DNA of 64,000 nucleotides from Lepus europaeus (Eukaryota; Chordata; Mammalia; Lagomorpha; Leporidae): positions 37,368,077 to 37,432,076 of the forward strand of contig NC_084834.1 in NCBI RefSeq assembly GCF_033115175.1. Direction: 5' to 3'. The position numbers and the translations under genes were made by a program. The notes under the pieces were generated by a model. It was not told where the DNA came from and made no database searches. It saw only the letters and a program-made list of their open reading frames with translations. Of the stretch, positions 11,210-23,433 are shown one piece after another; the first letter of the stretch is position 1, and each line of letters starts with the position of its first letter.

Positions 11210-11664
11210 TATGGTGGAATGAGAAGGCCATGCCAAGATGGCCACTGGCAAGCATCAGTTACTCAGGAATGACTTTGAAATCTACTGGGCAACGGAGCCT
11301 GCCTGACAACAGGCTGTGATTGGATGGCTTTGGAAACCGCATGGCAACAGAGCCTGACTGGCAACAGGCTGTGATTGGATGGCTTCAGAAACCACATGGC
11401 AACAGAGCCTGACTGGCAACAGGCTGTGATTGGATGGCTTCGGAAACTGCCTGGCAACAGGGTGTGATTGGTTAGGGCATAGACCGCCCCTTGACTGGAT
11501 TGGCTACCTTGGCTATATAAGCTGCTGTAGCAACTGAAATAAACGAGTCTGCGGGCTGCTCACCTCTGGCCCGCTTTCACCTGACTGACCCCGGGGTCTG
11601 TGTGGTGACTGTGCGCCTCTTGCCCCCACCATACTCCTCCTCTCAGAACAAATCCACCTCAACA
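11210..11664 (+). mobile_element. Solo LTR-like element (endogenous retrovirus fossil)
   Basis: A 455-base block inside a C SINE with the order of a retroviral LTR: a U3-like part with three 55-bp direct repeats (11286-11450) each carrying an inverted CCAAT box, further CCAAT boxes, TATATAA at 11514-11520, AATAAA at 11538-11543, then a C/T-rich U5-like part. Flanks aacagg / aacagg (11204-11209 and 11665-11670) may be the target duplication. No internal gag-pol-env is present, so this would be a solo LTR, younger than the lagomorph SINE it interrupts. Family not assigned; ends approximate. Confidence 0.65.
11286..11471 (+). repeat. 55-bp tandem repeat, three units and a partial
   Basis: Units 11286-11340, 11341-11395 and 11396-11450, then a partial to 11471. 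Each holds a gcaacaggctgtgattgg core with an ATTGG (inverted CCAAT). This resembles duplicated enhancer units of a U3 region. Confidence 0.85.
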
Positions 11665-11715
11665 AACAGGCAGCAGTTTTATCCACTATGCCACAACACC
11701 AGCCCTAGCACATTC

Positions 11716-12034
11716 TTTGTTTGTGTTTTGAAGGATTTATTTTATCTAGTTAGAGAGAGGTAGAGAGAGAAAGAGGGACAGTGAGCCAGAGACAAAGAGG
11801 TCTTCCATTCCACTGGTTCACTCCCCAAATGACCGCAACTGCCAGAGCAGAGCTGATCCAAAGCCAGGAGCCAGGAGGTTCTTCTGGGTTTGCCACACTG
11901 GTGCAGGGGTCCAAGGGCTTGGGCCATCTTCCACTGGTTTCAGAAGTGGAGCAGCCAAAACTCGAACTGGCACCCACATGGGATGCTGGCACTGCAGGTG
12001 GTAGCTTTACCCGCTATGCCACAGTGCTGACCCC
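11716..12034 (-). mobile_element. C SINE
   Basis: Antisense copy running from a T-rich start through the family body to gccacagtgctgacccc. Confidence 0.85.
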
Positions 12035-13048
12035 AGCTTGTTATATTTATTCCTATGTACTAGGTATCTTTTAAGTGTTATTATAAATTTTTACAAGTTA
12101 GCACTTTCTATTGATGGGATATAGAAATGCAAAATGTATTTTATACTGATTTTTCTAGCAGCTTTGCTAAACTCTTAAAATTTGTATGCCAATGCTTTTG
12201 AATTGTCCATGTACACATTTATATCATTTGTGAATTTAACTTTTCTTTCCATACATTTGTCTTAGTGTCCACATTACTGGACATGATGTGAACAGAGGTT
12301 TGAAATACAAAGGTCTTCAGAGAGTTCACAGAAAATGTGTATTATGAAAAAAAAATATTTATACCAAAATTAACTTATTGTTATGCATTGTTACTTGAGC
12401 AATACCTTATTGACAGAAGTGGTGATAAATTTCAATGGTTTACCATTAACCGTGTTTGCTCTATCTTATAAAGATATGTTTAGTAAAACTAATCACTATT
12501 TCTCATTTGTTAAATATTCTTGAATGAATGTTGAATTTTTATCAAATGTTTTGTCTGCATCAAAGATCACATAATTTTCTAATATTAATGTGGCAAATTA
12601 TATTAGTTTTACTGTGGGCATTAATCAAACTTAGCCAAAATTGATATCAAAACAATAATAATGACCTGGTATGTATATCACTTAATATTTTACATTATTT
12701 AATACATTAAATTTTAGTATTTTCTGGATTCAGTATGCTAATACTCTTAGGATTGCTGCATCCAAATTGACACCAGCATGCACTTTTTCTTTTTTATCAT
12801 GTCCTTGTTGGGTTTTCACAATCAAGAATACAATAGCCTTGCACAGGCTCCATCATTATGTAGAAGTTTGTGAAAGCTGGCGGTACTTCATTCTTAAGTA
12901 TGCTATTTAACTCACTGGTGCAAGACATATATAAAAATACAAGGTTTTTAGTGGAAATGTTTTTAAATCGATGATTCAGTTTAATGGCTCTGGAACTTTG
13001 CCCTATTTTATTCTTGTAAACCTTTGTAAGTCAAACATATATACTATT
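12035..13048. other. A/T-rich intergenic stretch
   Basis: No gene seen. Contains a mariner-like MITE fragment at about 12,310-12,392. Parts around 12,480-12,950 resemble decayed L1 sequence in antisense orientation but are not clear enough to assign. Confidence 0.5.
12310..12392. mobile_element. Mariner-like MITE fragment
   Basis: Shares the aggtcttcagagagttcaca end and ataccaaaattaacttatt core with four other copies in the window. One end only. Confidence 0.5.
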
Positions 13049-13335
13049 GGGGCCAGCACTGTGGCAAACCAGATAAAGCTGCCACCTGCACCATTGGCAT
13101 CACATCTATATGGGTGCCAGTTCTGATCCAGCTGCTTGGGAAAGCAGAAGATGGCCCATGTCCTTGGGCTCCTCTACCCACATGGAAGAACCAGATAAAG
13201 CTCCTGGCTTCAGTCTGGCCCACCCTGGCTGTTGTGGTTATTTGTGGAGTAGAATAGTGGATGGAATCTCTCTCCTGTGCACTCCTGCTGTCTCTCCCTC
13301 TGTAACTCTGCATTTCAAATAAATAAGTAAATGTT
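13049..13335 (+). mobile_element. C SINE, older copy
   Basis: Starts ggggccagcactgtggca and ends caaataaataagtaaatg, followed directly by a TA/TG microsatellite (13,336-13,372). Confidence 0.85.
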
Positions 13336-13372
13336 ATATATATGTGTATGTGTGTGTGTGTGTGTGTATATA
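13336..13372 (+). repeat. (TA)n(TG)n microsatellite
   Basis: Alternating TATATATG and TGTGTG run grown from the tail of the preceding SINE. Confidence 0.85.
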
Positions 13373-13384
13373 AAATCAAGATAT

Positions 13385-16300
13385 ATCAGGGGCGGAATAG
13401 GGAGGGAGCTTACTACTCTAGTCTAGGGGAAGATAGTTTAAAAAAGTGGAGAGCACAGTCTCAAGGAAGAGTTAGGAAGAGAATGGTAGAGGAAACTCCA
13501 TGCAAATTAGAGGGACACTGTGGACCTCCGTGGAGGGTATGGATGCACACAATTCAGCACTCCAGCAGCCAAAAGCCTCAGCACCAAGTGAGGCGAGACC
13601 AGACTACAGCAACTCAAGCCACTGGTGATAAAGATGCAGGAAGAGCTCGGTGGGAGTCCAGCTTGGAGACCTGTGGGGGACAGTGTACTTGCTAATTGAG
13701 AGGGGAAAAAGGGGGGCACGTTTCTCTCTCCCCAACTGCCCGGCACTGGCATCCTGTAACTAGCCGAGGGACATTGGGCGCCATTTTGGATATACCCAAC
13801 AGCTGTACCAGCTCATGTCTGCACTCCCAGCAACCAGCCATGAGGAGATGCCTGAGTCTGGCTGAGAGAACTGACAGGCGGCTGGGAGCATGTGACTGTT
13901 GGAGCCTTGTGTGCTGGGACTGTGAAAACATTGTGACTGTGTGGGAGGGAAGAGGGTGAGGCCGGGACTTTGGGCAGTTACTGTGGGTGGTTTCACATGC
14001 TCAGGGCTCCCTGATTCCATGATGAGGGTCACTGCTGTAGGACCCGGGCTCACATCAAGGACTGCATGGATCCTCTGTGTGGTTCCTGTGGCAGTACAGA
14101 TGAAAATTATACCCACTGGGGCTAGCACCCAGGCCCTGGTCTCCTTTGAGAGGAGGTGAGCGTGAGACTATGCCAACAGAGCTGAACAAACCTCCCTTCT
14201 GACAGAAAAAAAAAAAAAAAAAAAAGGAAATTTATCAGGTCCAACCTGGGTGTGACTTTAGATACTCCCCTCACACTGGAGCACTGAATAGAGCTCCCTG
14301 ACCACACCCAGATTCCTGGACAGATACAACCTATCTATCTAAATTGACCCATGAAGACAGAAAACCTAAACAGACTATTACCAAGATGAAAATGGAATCA
14401 GTAAAAAAGATCCTCCCAACAAAGAAAAGCCCAGCATCGGATGGCTTCATTACTCAGTTCTACCAGACATTTAAGAAAAACTAACTCCAATTCTCAGGCT
14501 ATTCAAATCAAATGAAAGGGAAGGAATCTTCCCAAATTCTTTCAATGAAGCCAGTATTACCCTAACTCCTAAACCTGAAAAAGATAAAACAGAGAAAGAG
14601 AACTAAAGGCTAATATCCCTGATGAACAAAGATGCAAAAATCCTCAACAAAATACTAGCCAATTGAATCCAACAACACACCAGAAAGATCACTCACCCAG
14701 AACAAGTGGGATTTATCCCAGGTATGCAGGGATGGTTTAATAATCACAAATCAATGTGATACATCACATTAACAAACTGAAGAACAAAAACTATGTGATT
14801 GTCTTAACATGCAGAGAAAGCATTTGATAAAATACAACACACTTTCATGATGAAAACTTTAAGCGAACTGGGTATAGAAGGAACATTCCTCAACATATCA
14901 AAGCAATTTATTACAAACCCAGGCCAGGGTGCTATTGAATGGGGAAAAGTTGGAAGCATTCCCATTGACATCAGGAACCAGAAAGGATACCCACTCTCAT
15001 CACTGCTATTCAATATAGTCCTGGAAATTTTAGCCAGAGCCATTAGGCAAGAAAAAGAAATTAAAGGGATACAAATTGGAAGGAAGAAGTCGAACTATCC
15101 CTATTTGCAGATGACATAATTCTATATAAAAAGGGCATCCAAAAGACTCCACTAAGAGAGTACTAGAATTCATAGAGGAGTTTGGTAAAGTGGCAGGTTA
15201 TAAAATCAACACACAAAAATCAATAGCCTTTGTAAACATAGACAATGCCATGGCTGAGAAAGAACTTCTAGGATCAATCCCATTCATAATAGCTACAAAA
15301 AAAATCAAATACCTTGGAATAAATTTAACCAAGGATGTCAAAGATCTTTATGATGAGAATTACAAAACATTAAAGAAATAGGAGACACAAAAAAATGAAA
15401 AAAATCTTCCATATTCATGGATTCGAAGAATCAATATCATCAAAATGTCCATACTACTGAAAGCAATTTACAGATTCAGTTTGATATCAATCAAATTACC
15501 AAGGACATTCTTCGCAGATACAGAAAAAACAATGCTGAAATTCATATGGAAGCAAAGGAGACCCCGAATAGCTAGAGGCATCACAAAACCATATTTCAAG
15601 ACATACTACAGGGCAGTTATAACCAAAACAGCTTCGTACTGGTACAAAAACAAATGGATAGATCAATGGAACAGAACAAAAAAGCCGGAAATCAATTCAT
15701 GCATCTACAATCAACTTACCTTTGACAAAGGACCTAAAATCCATCCCTGGAGCAAGGACAGTCTCTTCAACAAATGGTGCTGGGAAAACTGGATCTCCAC
15801 ATGTGGAAGTACGAAGCAAGACCCTTATACCTTACACAAAAATCCACTCAAGATGGATTAAAGAACTAAAACTATGACCTGTACCATCAAATTATTAGAG
15901 AACACCGAGGAAACTCTGCAAGACATTGGCATGGGCAAAGACTTCTTGTAAAAGACCCCAGAGGCACAGGCAATCAAAGCCAAAATTGACAGATGGAATT
16001 ACATCAAACTGAGAAGTTTCTGCATTGCAAAAGAAACACTCAGGAAAGTGAAGAGGCAATTGACAGAAAGGGAGAAATTATCTATAAACTATGCAATTGA
16101 TAAAAGATTAATAACCAGTATACATAAAAAGGTCAAGAAACTCAACAATAAAACAAACAACCCAGTCAAGAAATGGGCAAAGGCCTTAAATAGGCTTTTT
16201 CAAAAGAGAAAATTCAAATGGCCAACAGACACATGAAAAAAACTCAGGATCACTAGCCATCAGATAAAAGCAAATCAAAAGCACAATAAGGTTTCACCTC

Positions 16301-17453
16301 ACCCCTGTTAGAATGACTTTTTTTTCTTTTTTAAAGATTTATTTATTTATTTGAAGGTCAGAGTTACACAGAGAGAGGAGAAGCAGAGAGAGAGAGAGAG
16401 AGGTCTTCCATCCGCTGGTTCACTCCCCAATTGGCTGCAATGGCCAGCCAGAGCTGGGGCGATCCAAAGCCAGGAGCTGCTTCTGGGTCTCTCGTGTGGG
16501 TTCAGGGGCCCACGGACTTGGGCTATCTTCTACTGCTTTCCCAGGCCATAGCAGAGAGCTGGATTGGAAGTGGAGTAGTCAGGACTCTAATTGGTGCCCA
16601 TATGGGATGCTGGCACTGCAGGCGGAGGCTTTACCCTCTACAGCACAACACCAGCCCATAGAATGGCTTTCATAAAGAAATCAACAAACAACAAATGCTG
16701 GTGAGGATGTGGGGAAAAAGGTACCCTAAACCACTGTTGGTGGAAATGTAAACTGGCACAGCCACTATGGAAGACAGCATGGACATACCTCAGAAATCTG
16801 ACTATACACCTACCATATGACCCAGCCATCCCACTCTTGGGAATTTATCCAGGGAAAATGAAATCAGCATATGAAGGAGTTATCTTTAACCCATGTTTAT
16901 TGCAGCTCAATTCACAATAGCTATGATACATAATCAACCCAAATCCCATCAACTGAACTGGATAAAGAAATTATGGGATATACACACCATGGAATACTAA
17001 ACAGTGGTTAAAAAATGAAATCCTGTTGTTTGCAACAAAATGGATGAAATCAGAAAGTATCAAACTTAGTGAAATAAAGCCAGTCTCAAAAAGACAAATA
17101 CTATATGGTTTCTCTCATATGTGGTAACTAATAGAGCACCTAAAAGGTAATCAATAGAAGTGAAATTAACACTTCAAGATTAATGACTTTGAACAGCCCT
17201 TGTCTCCACTGTTGATGAGCAGTCTTTTTTTTTTTCATACAATTTGTTGAACTCTTTACTTTTATAGAGTTAATCGCATGTGTATAAAGTTAATTGAAAA
17301 TAGATGTTAGGAAAAAATAAGAATGGTAATAAGACAGGGAGGGGGAAGGGAAATAGGAGTGTGGCTGAGAGGGTGGGTATGGGGGAAGAATCAGTATATT
17401 CTTAAAGTTTTATTTATGAAAAGCATGAAGTTTGTATTCCTTAAATAAAGTGT
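13385..17453 (+). mobile_element. L1 element: 5' UTR joined to the 3' half of ORF2 and a 3' UTR
   Basis: Begins with a stretch homologous to the 5' UTR of the L1 at 27.7 kb (about 13,385-14,330; shared gtgtcaaggaagag-like and ggaaactc blocks), then passes directly into the ORF2 reverse-transcriptase region (about 14,335 onward). RT core pieces in a + frame at 14,847-15,119 include PLSSLLFNIVLEILARAIRQ. The C-terminal ORF2 segments include [20 protein letters not shown] (about 15,550-15,610). The 3' UTR runs to cttaaataaagtg near 17,450. ORF1 and the endonuclease half of ORF2 are absent. ORF2 is broken by several stops and frame changes. A C SINE interrupts it at 16,319-16,658. Confidence 0.88.
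16319..16658 (-). mobile_element. C SINE nested in L1
   Basis: Flanked by tagaatgact / tagaatggct, the duplicated L1 target sequence, so the SINE is younger than the L1. Confidence 0.92.
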
Positions 17454-17462
17454 TTCTGGGAC

Positions 17463-17488
17463 AACACACACACACACACACACACACT
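17463..17488 (+). repeat. (CA)n microsatellite
   Basis: Twelve or thirteen CA units between the L1 tail and a C SINE. Confidence 0.9.
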
Positions 17489-18097
17489 ATTTGATAGGCA
17501 GGGAGACAGAGAGAGAAAGGATAGAGAGATTGAACTAGTTGACTCTCCAAATGCTCACAACAGCTGAGGTTGGACCAGGCTGAAGCCAGGAGGCAGAAAC
17601 TCGAGTCTTCTATTTGGGTGGCAGAAATGCAAATATTTGAGCCTTCACCTGCCACCCCCAAGTGCACATATCAATAGGAAGCTGGGGCCCGGCGGCACTC
17701 AATAGGCTAATCCTCCACCTGCGGCAGCAACGGCACACCAGATTCTGTCCCAGTCCTCCTCTTCCTGTCCAGCTCTCTGCTGTGGCCCGGGAGTGCAGTG
17801 GAGGATGGCCCCAGTTCTTGGGCCCTTGCACCCACATGGGAGACCAGGAGAAGCACCTGGCTCCTGACTTCGGATCAGCGCGGTGCGCCGGCCACAGCGG
17901 CCATTGGAGGGTGAATCAACGGGAAAAGGAAGACCTTTCTATCTCTCTCTCTCTCTGTCCACTCTTCTGTCAAAAAAAAAAAAAAAAAAAAATAGGAAGC
18001 TGGAATTAGTGATGAGCAAGACTCAAACCCAAGGACTTTGATATGGGATGTGGGCATCCAAAGTGGTATCTTAACCATTATACCAAAAGCCCACTCC
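17489..18097 (-). mobile_element. Older C SINE, split by a younger one
   Basis: Antisense body in two parts, 17,489-17,685 and 18,004-18,097, ending taccaaaagcccactcc. Confidence 0.75.
17686..17990 (+). mobile_element. C SINE nested in C SINE
   Basis: Young sense copy with a 21-base A tail, flanked by the perfect 13-bp duplication aataggaagctgg (17,673-17,685 and 17,991-18,003). Confidence 0.93.
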
Positions 18098-18260
18098 TTG
18101 GTAAGCCATAGTCCAGAAATTTTTGAATTTCATCTAAACTTCAAATGTTTGACAATTATTCTTAGTGTTAAATTAAAAAAAAAGTTTTATGTTGGATGTA
18201 TGGTATGTGCCACATTGCATACTTAACAGACAGTATTATTTGCTTTCTCTTTTATTATTA

Positions 18261-18550
18261 TTTTTTTTAAAGTTTACTTTCATCTACTTGAAAAGGAGAG
18301 GAACATGAGCAAGCAAGCAAGCGAGAGCTTTTCTTCTGCTGTTCATTCCCTAAATGTCTGTAATACTGAGGGCTATGCCAGGGCCTGGAACTTCATCTGG
18401 GTCTCCTATGTGGGTGGCAGGGGCCCACCTACTTCAGCTGTTATTCCCTGTGTCCCAGGATGTATTAGCACAAAACTGGTTTGGAAGGGGAGCAGCTCTG
18501 ATGAGAACCAGCACTGTGACAGCTTAACTTGCTGCACTACATCTGTCCCT
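18261..18550 (-). mobile_element. C SINE, old copy
   Basis: Antisense and diverged. The body is recognisable from cttctgctgttcattcccta to gctgcactacatctgtccct. Confidence 0.75.
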
Positions 18551-18592
18551 ACCCTTTATTCTTGATTAGTCTCACCAAAGATTATCAATATT

Positions 18593-18938
18593 GGCCGGCG
18601 CCGCGGCTCACTAGGCTAATCCTCCGCCTTGCGGCGCCGGCACACCGGGTTCTAGTCCCGGTCGGGGCACCGATCCTCTCCCAGTTGCCCCTCTTCCAGG
18701 CCAGCTCTCTGCTGTGGCCAGGGAGTGCAGTGGAGGATGGCCCAAGTGCTTGGGCCCTGCACCCCATGGGAGACCAGGAGAAGCACCTGGCTCCTGCCAT
18801 CGGAACAGCGCGGTGCGCCGGCCGCAGCGCGCTACCACGGCGGCCATTGGAGGGTGAACCAACGGCAAAAGGAAGACCTTTCTCTCTGTCTCTCTCTCAC
18901 TGTCCACTCTGCCTGTCAAAAATTAAAAAAAAAAAAAA
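18593..18938 (+). mobile_element. C SINE, young
   Basis: Near-consensus, starting ggccggcgccgcggctca. Perfect 16-bp duplication aaagattatcaatatt at 18,577-18,592 and 18,939-18,954. Confidence 0.95.
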
Positions 18939-19129
18939 AAAGATTATCAATATTAGTCTTTTCAAGAAACAACATTTTAGTTATGGTGATCCTATTTTTT
19001 GTTTTGTGTCTTGTGCATTTAAGCTCTTATCTTTTATATTTCCTTCTCTATTCCCTTAAGGTTCATTTTGTTCATCTCCCTCCAACTCCTCAAGATGGAT
19101 GCCCTGTCTTTAATTTTAGCTCCATTTTC

Positions 19130-19463
19130 TTTTCTTTTCTTTTCTTTTTTTGACAGGCAGAGTGGATAGTGAGAGAGAGAGAGAAAGGTCTTCCTTTTTC
19201 CGGTGGTTCACCCTCCAATGGCCACTGCGGCTGGCGCATCGCGCTGATCCGAAGCCAGGAGCCAGGTGCTTCTCCTCGTCTCCCATGCGGGTGCAGGGCC
19301 CAAGGACTTGGGCCATCCTCCACTGCCTTCCCAGGCCATAGCAGAGAGCTGGCCTGGAAGAGGGGCAACCGGGATAGAATCCGGCGCCCCAACTGGGACT
19401 AGAACCCGGTGTGCCGGCGCCGCAAGGCGGAAGATTAGCCTATTAAGTCACAGCGCCAGCCCC
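19130..19463 (-). mobile_element. C SINE, young
   Basis: Near-consensus antisense copy ending cagcgccagccccccc. It forms an inverted pair with the copy at 18,593-18,938. Confidence 0.93.
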
Positions 19464-19959
19464 CCCATTTTTTAATATATGCATTTAAAGCTATCAATAG
19501 TAGTATATATAGTATTTTTATTTCAAAATGAGACACACATATGTATATACTAGACTCTATGCAGCTGCAAAAAAAAACAGAATAAGAAAGCCATGTACAA
19601 ATATGAAAATATATCCAAGATATACTATGAAGTTAATAAAAAAGAGAGTACAGCATAGCATGAATTATTTCTATACTATGTAAACATGAGCAGGGTGGAA
19701 GCTGTAGGTTATTTCATAACTCACCAATTTTTAGCCTTATAACCAATTAACTCTCATTATCTTAAACAGGTAATTGGCAGTGGAACAGAACACAAAAATT
19801 TTAAAAATGCTGTATATTCAACTTACTTACAGCAACATGATTAGCACATTAAATAAGGAAAAAAAAATACTGTTTTATGAACACAGATGCCTTAAGGGAC
19901 AGGTAGGATAATAAAAGAAAGCAGAAGTATCAACAGAAAGGCTGCCAGAAATTTCGACA

Positions 19960-22900
19960 TGTTTATTTGCTCACCTAACATTCCAAACAAAATGACATCA
20001 CATTTCACACTATTGCTTTTACTGAAGAAGTTAATTGCTTTATCCATAGACAAAAATCATATTTTTAAAGTTTCCAACAGTTTTTCCCCAGGGAATTCTG
20101 CTTCCAGTTTTTTGAATACGTTAACAGAAACACCGAATCATCCTACAGTAGTTAAGAGAGTACTTAGATTTAGGTTTCACCTGCATTACATTTAAATTTT
20201 TTCTCATCAACAGCTGAAGACAGAGAAAATATTTTAGAAGAAACTTACATCATGGTTTCTCTCAGGTTTTGACAATCTCATTAAGCTTTATTTAAAACAT
20301 TTCTTGTGCAGAGAGGCTCATAAATGTAACAGTGGAAATTTAACCTCCCCACACTTGTTCACAGAGAAGCAGGGTAGAATACCTGTCTTGAGAACATAGC
20401 TGGTCCCTCATTATTATTTCAAGAATGACAATAAACACCCTGGCCCACCAAGCCAAACCTCCTGTCTGTTGTGCCACAGGACCCTGTAACTTTTCTCTGT
20501 TCTAGCACTGAGCACCCACTTTTCACACTCCTAAAATGTGTTTCCCGCCGGCAGGTCTTCGATGAAGTTCTATTTCACAAACTGTTCTCAAAGGGGAGAA
20601 ATAGGGCATGAACAATTATGAACACTGGAATTAGAATGAAGAGTACATATATTTCCACACAGAAAAATACATACAAACCCAAGTAGCTCTGAAAATAGAA
20701 CAAAAATCAAAATGGGAATTTTTAAGGAAATGGTCTGCTTTCTAAACTGCCAATGGTGCCAGTAAGACACTGATTTTAGTATCAAGCTATGCTACCATAT
20801 ATAATTATGAACAAAGTCCAGTTGGTCCAAATTCATCAATACCCCAATTTCTCCCATCTCTTTAAAGATTGTCTTTCAGAACATATTTAAGCCCTAACTG
20901 CTATATTTTTAGACTACTCTTGTCACTGGCACACACAAAATTCATTTCAACGTTGATTCACCTTTTTGAACCTAAAACTAACATTTTTCCTCCTACTTCA
21001 ATGCCATAACATTCTAACACTACTTTGGCATTTTATTATTATAGAAACAAGCTTCTAAATATGGATTTTAAGACTACAAAAAATTCTAACATACACATAG
21101 TTCAAAGTAAAGGAAAATAAGAAAGCAGACATAATTACCATATTTTCCTTTTAATATATGTCACCATTATACGTAAGTCAGAAGGCTCCTGTTACGTTCT
21201 AGTTTACAGTTGGTGACATTTAACTTGGCTTCTGAACTATGAAACCTCAGCATTTGTTGGTGGTTTTTACATCAGTTTCCTATAAAACTATCTGAAATGG
21301 TTACTGATTATTTTATGTGAAAGCAACAACATCTACAAACTACAGAGGTGGATTTAAGGAACACATCATTGAGCAAACTTTGTAATGACATTTTCTTAAT
21401 ATCATTAATTTTTTTCTCCCTAGAAAGGGAAAAAATTATCTAAAATTTTCCCTTTTCATACTTCAAGCATTTTTTTTACTAAGTATACTGACAAAAGTTC
21501 AAGATCCCAGCAGTCGAAAGATCAAAATACAAACATAAGTATTTTAGCACAAAAGTGAAAACACAAACAGAATTGCTTTCTACATACTAGTTAACACCTA
21601 AATATAATGAACGTTAATGGTTAACACTTGATTCTTGCCAAGATTTTGCTATACAGCATTAACACCCTAGCTGGATGATAAAACATGAAACATTTTTAAA
21701 AACTAAAATGACGATAATCCTAAGGTTGAGAAGTCTCCTACCAGAAACCAATTTTTAAATTTCTGTAATATTGAAAAATGCTAAAACACTACTTTATTTA
21801 ATTTTATCTTATTGCGAAAATAATTTGCCCTGCATCTGTTAGTTTCCAGTTGGATATTTCGTACCACTCTTCTCTTTGACAAGTCTAAAGGGAGAGGCTT
21901 GTCAACAAACATGAGCAAATGCTTGAAAAGTCTCAGGTCCTGCTGTATCACATACAAGCCAGTCCTTAAGAAACACTTGGTATATACCTCATGAAAAGAA
22001 TGTGCTAAATATCATGCTTTAGACTGAATTTTTGTCTTTAACTGGTTGGTTGCTGTAGGATTTAATGAGGACTTCAGTAATCAGCTGAACTTTCCCGGCC
22101 TTAAACTCTCTTAGTTTTGCTATGAGCATAAATGTCTAAAACACACCAAGAAGAAATCGCTCTTGGGACAATTTCATCACTGTATCACCTTGGCAGCATT
22201 TGCTGCCCTCCTGAGATTTTAGGAGAATAAAGCTACAAAAAATGCACAGTCACTGTCTTCAAGTTACTTAGTGTTGCACAGATTGTTAACCAAGTCCACT
22301 TCATCATCTCAAAACACCATGCAGTCTGAGCAAACAGAAGCAAGAGTAACAGTAAGTCAAATAAACTGATGATGTCAACTGAGATTATTAAAGAGCTTTA
22401 AACTTAGTTGTTTAAGTTTCAAAGACAGCTTTATTGAAACTGTCTTTTGAATACAATTGAGATTTTTCTGGGGCAAATTCATCTCTTTTCATAAACACAC
22501 AGGTAGAGGAGACTCATAAAAAAGCCCCTCCCCCAAGCACTAAGGTTCTTTTCTACAATTGAAAAAAAGCAAATACTGAAGATGAGAAAATGGCTTTAAG
22601 CCTTAAAATAAGACTGTGATATTTTAGAGTGTGTTATTTAAAAAAAATAACAAAAAAACCTAGTCACCAATACTGTCATTGCTTATTCTCTGTTATACTC
22701 AATAATCAGAGAAACCAAAAAGGAAGCCATGATTCTTCATACTCTGACATATTTATGTTCTTATTGCTACTAATGGAACAACATTAGGACAAATAATGGA
22801 GATGCAAAGAAAATCATAAGGAACTACTCTTGCTGTTAATAAATGTAGAACTAAAAATAAGACAAAAAAATTAAAACAGTCATTTCCAAATTAAAGACAA

Positions 22901-23287
22901 AAATTCTTAGAGCCTCAAAAACAATACTAACTTGATAGTCACAACATATAAAAACAAAAACTGATTTGTACATGTTTTAATCAACCAATTTAATATAAAT
23001 ACCTGATTTACACTTTTATACCAACGGGCTAGGTCCCAAGCTCCAAACTGTAGTTCGTATGATTCTACAGAAGGGATCTTTGGAAAGATAAGGTACCTTT
23101 GGAGAACAGTGTATAAACAATTGTAAACATACACTGATTGTCCACTAGCTTTCTTAAATAGAATTTCTGAAGTATTTTGTAGGAAATTATATATAAGAGT
23201 GTAGCTGATCAGATAATTTCTATTACAACATATAAATTCTGTTAGAGTGTGCAAAATGTGGTAGAAATAGAAGATACTATGGATGAT
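19960..23287 (-). other. ELMOD2: ELMOD2 3' UTR region (end uncertain)
   Basis: About 3.3 kb of A/T-rich DNA free of lagomorph SINEs follows the ELMOD2 stop, in contrast to the SINE-dense DNA on either side. This fits a long 3' UTR under constraint. Candidate - strand AATAAA signals (TTTATT on +) lie at 21,793-21,798, 21,032-21,037, 20,287-20,292 and 19,962-19,967. Which is used cannot be told here. Confidence 0.5.
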
Positions 23288-23433
23288 TTACATTTTTAAA
23301 GTAAGTGCTACATTACAATCCATTAAGAGTCCTTTAATCCTTTCATGAAACTTCTCTCTATACAGGTTGAAATACATAATGCTTTCTGGTTCTTCCTCAA
23401 ACCAAAACTTGTCAAATTCATAGACAAGATAGC
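23288..23433 (-). CDS. ELMOD2: ELMOD2 exon 9, end of CDS
   Basis: Codes for YLVYEFDKFWFEEEPESIMY through CNVALTLKM then TAA (23,288-23,290 on the complement). Human ELMOD2 ends in LTLKV, so only the last residue differs. Confidence 0.95.

Larger units (their letters stand above)
10889..11705 (-). mobile_element. C SINE interrupted by an LTR-like insert
   Basis: Antisense C SINE whose left part (10889-11209, with a long GGGGAGAGA purine run) and right part (about 11665-11705, ccacaacaccagccc) are separated by a retroviral LTR-like block. Flanks tagcatatt / tagcacatt are an imperfect duplication. Confidence 0.75.

Noticed and set aside
11286-11471. Evenly repeated 55-bp units that could suggest a CRISPR array or a satellite
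   Set aside because: The repeats are directly joined without unique spacers, lie in mammalian DNA, and sit in the upstream part of a block with TATA and AATAAA, so a U3 enhancer duplication explains them better.
18593-18700. tRNA-like A and B boxes (ggttctagtccc) suggesting tRNA genes
   Set aside because: They are the internal Pol III promoters of C SINEs; no cloverleaf with an intact acceptor stem is present.
18529-19475. Long overlapping open frames on both strands (also at 10.2-10.8, 36.4-36.8, 56.6-57.0 and 57.3-57.9 kb)
   Set aside because: They coincide with GC-rich young C SINEs, recur with the same peptide (for example LGPCT, EPGASPG) and are not genes.
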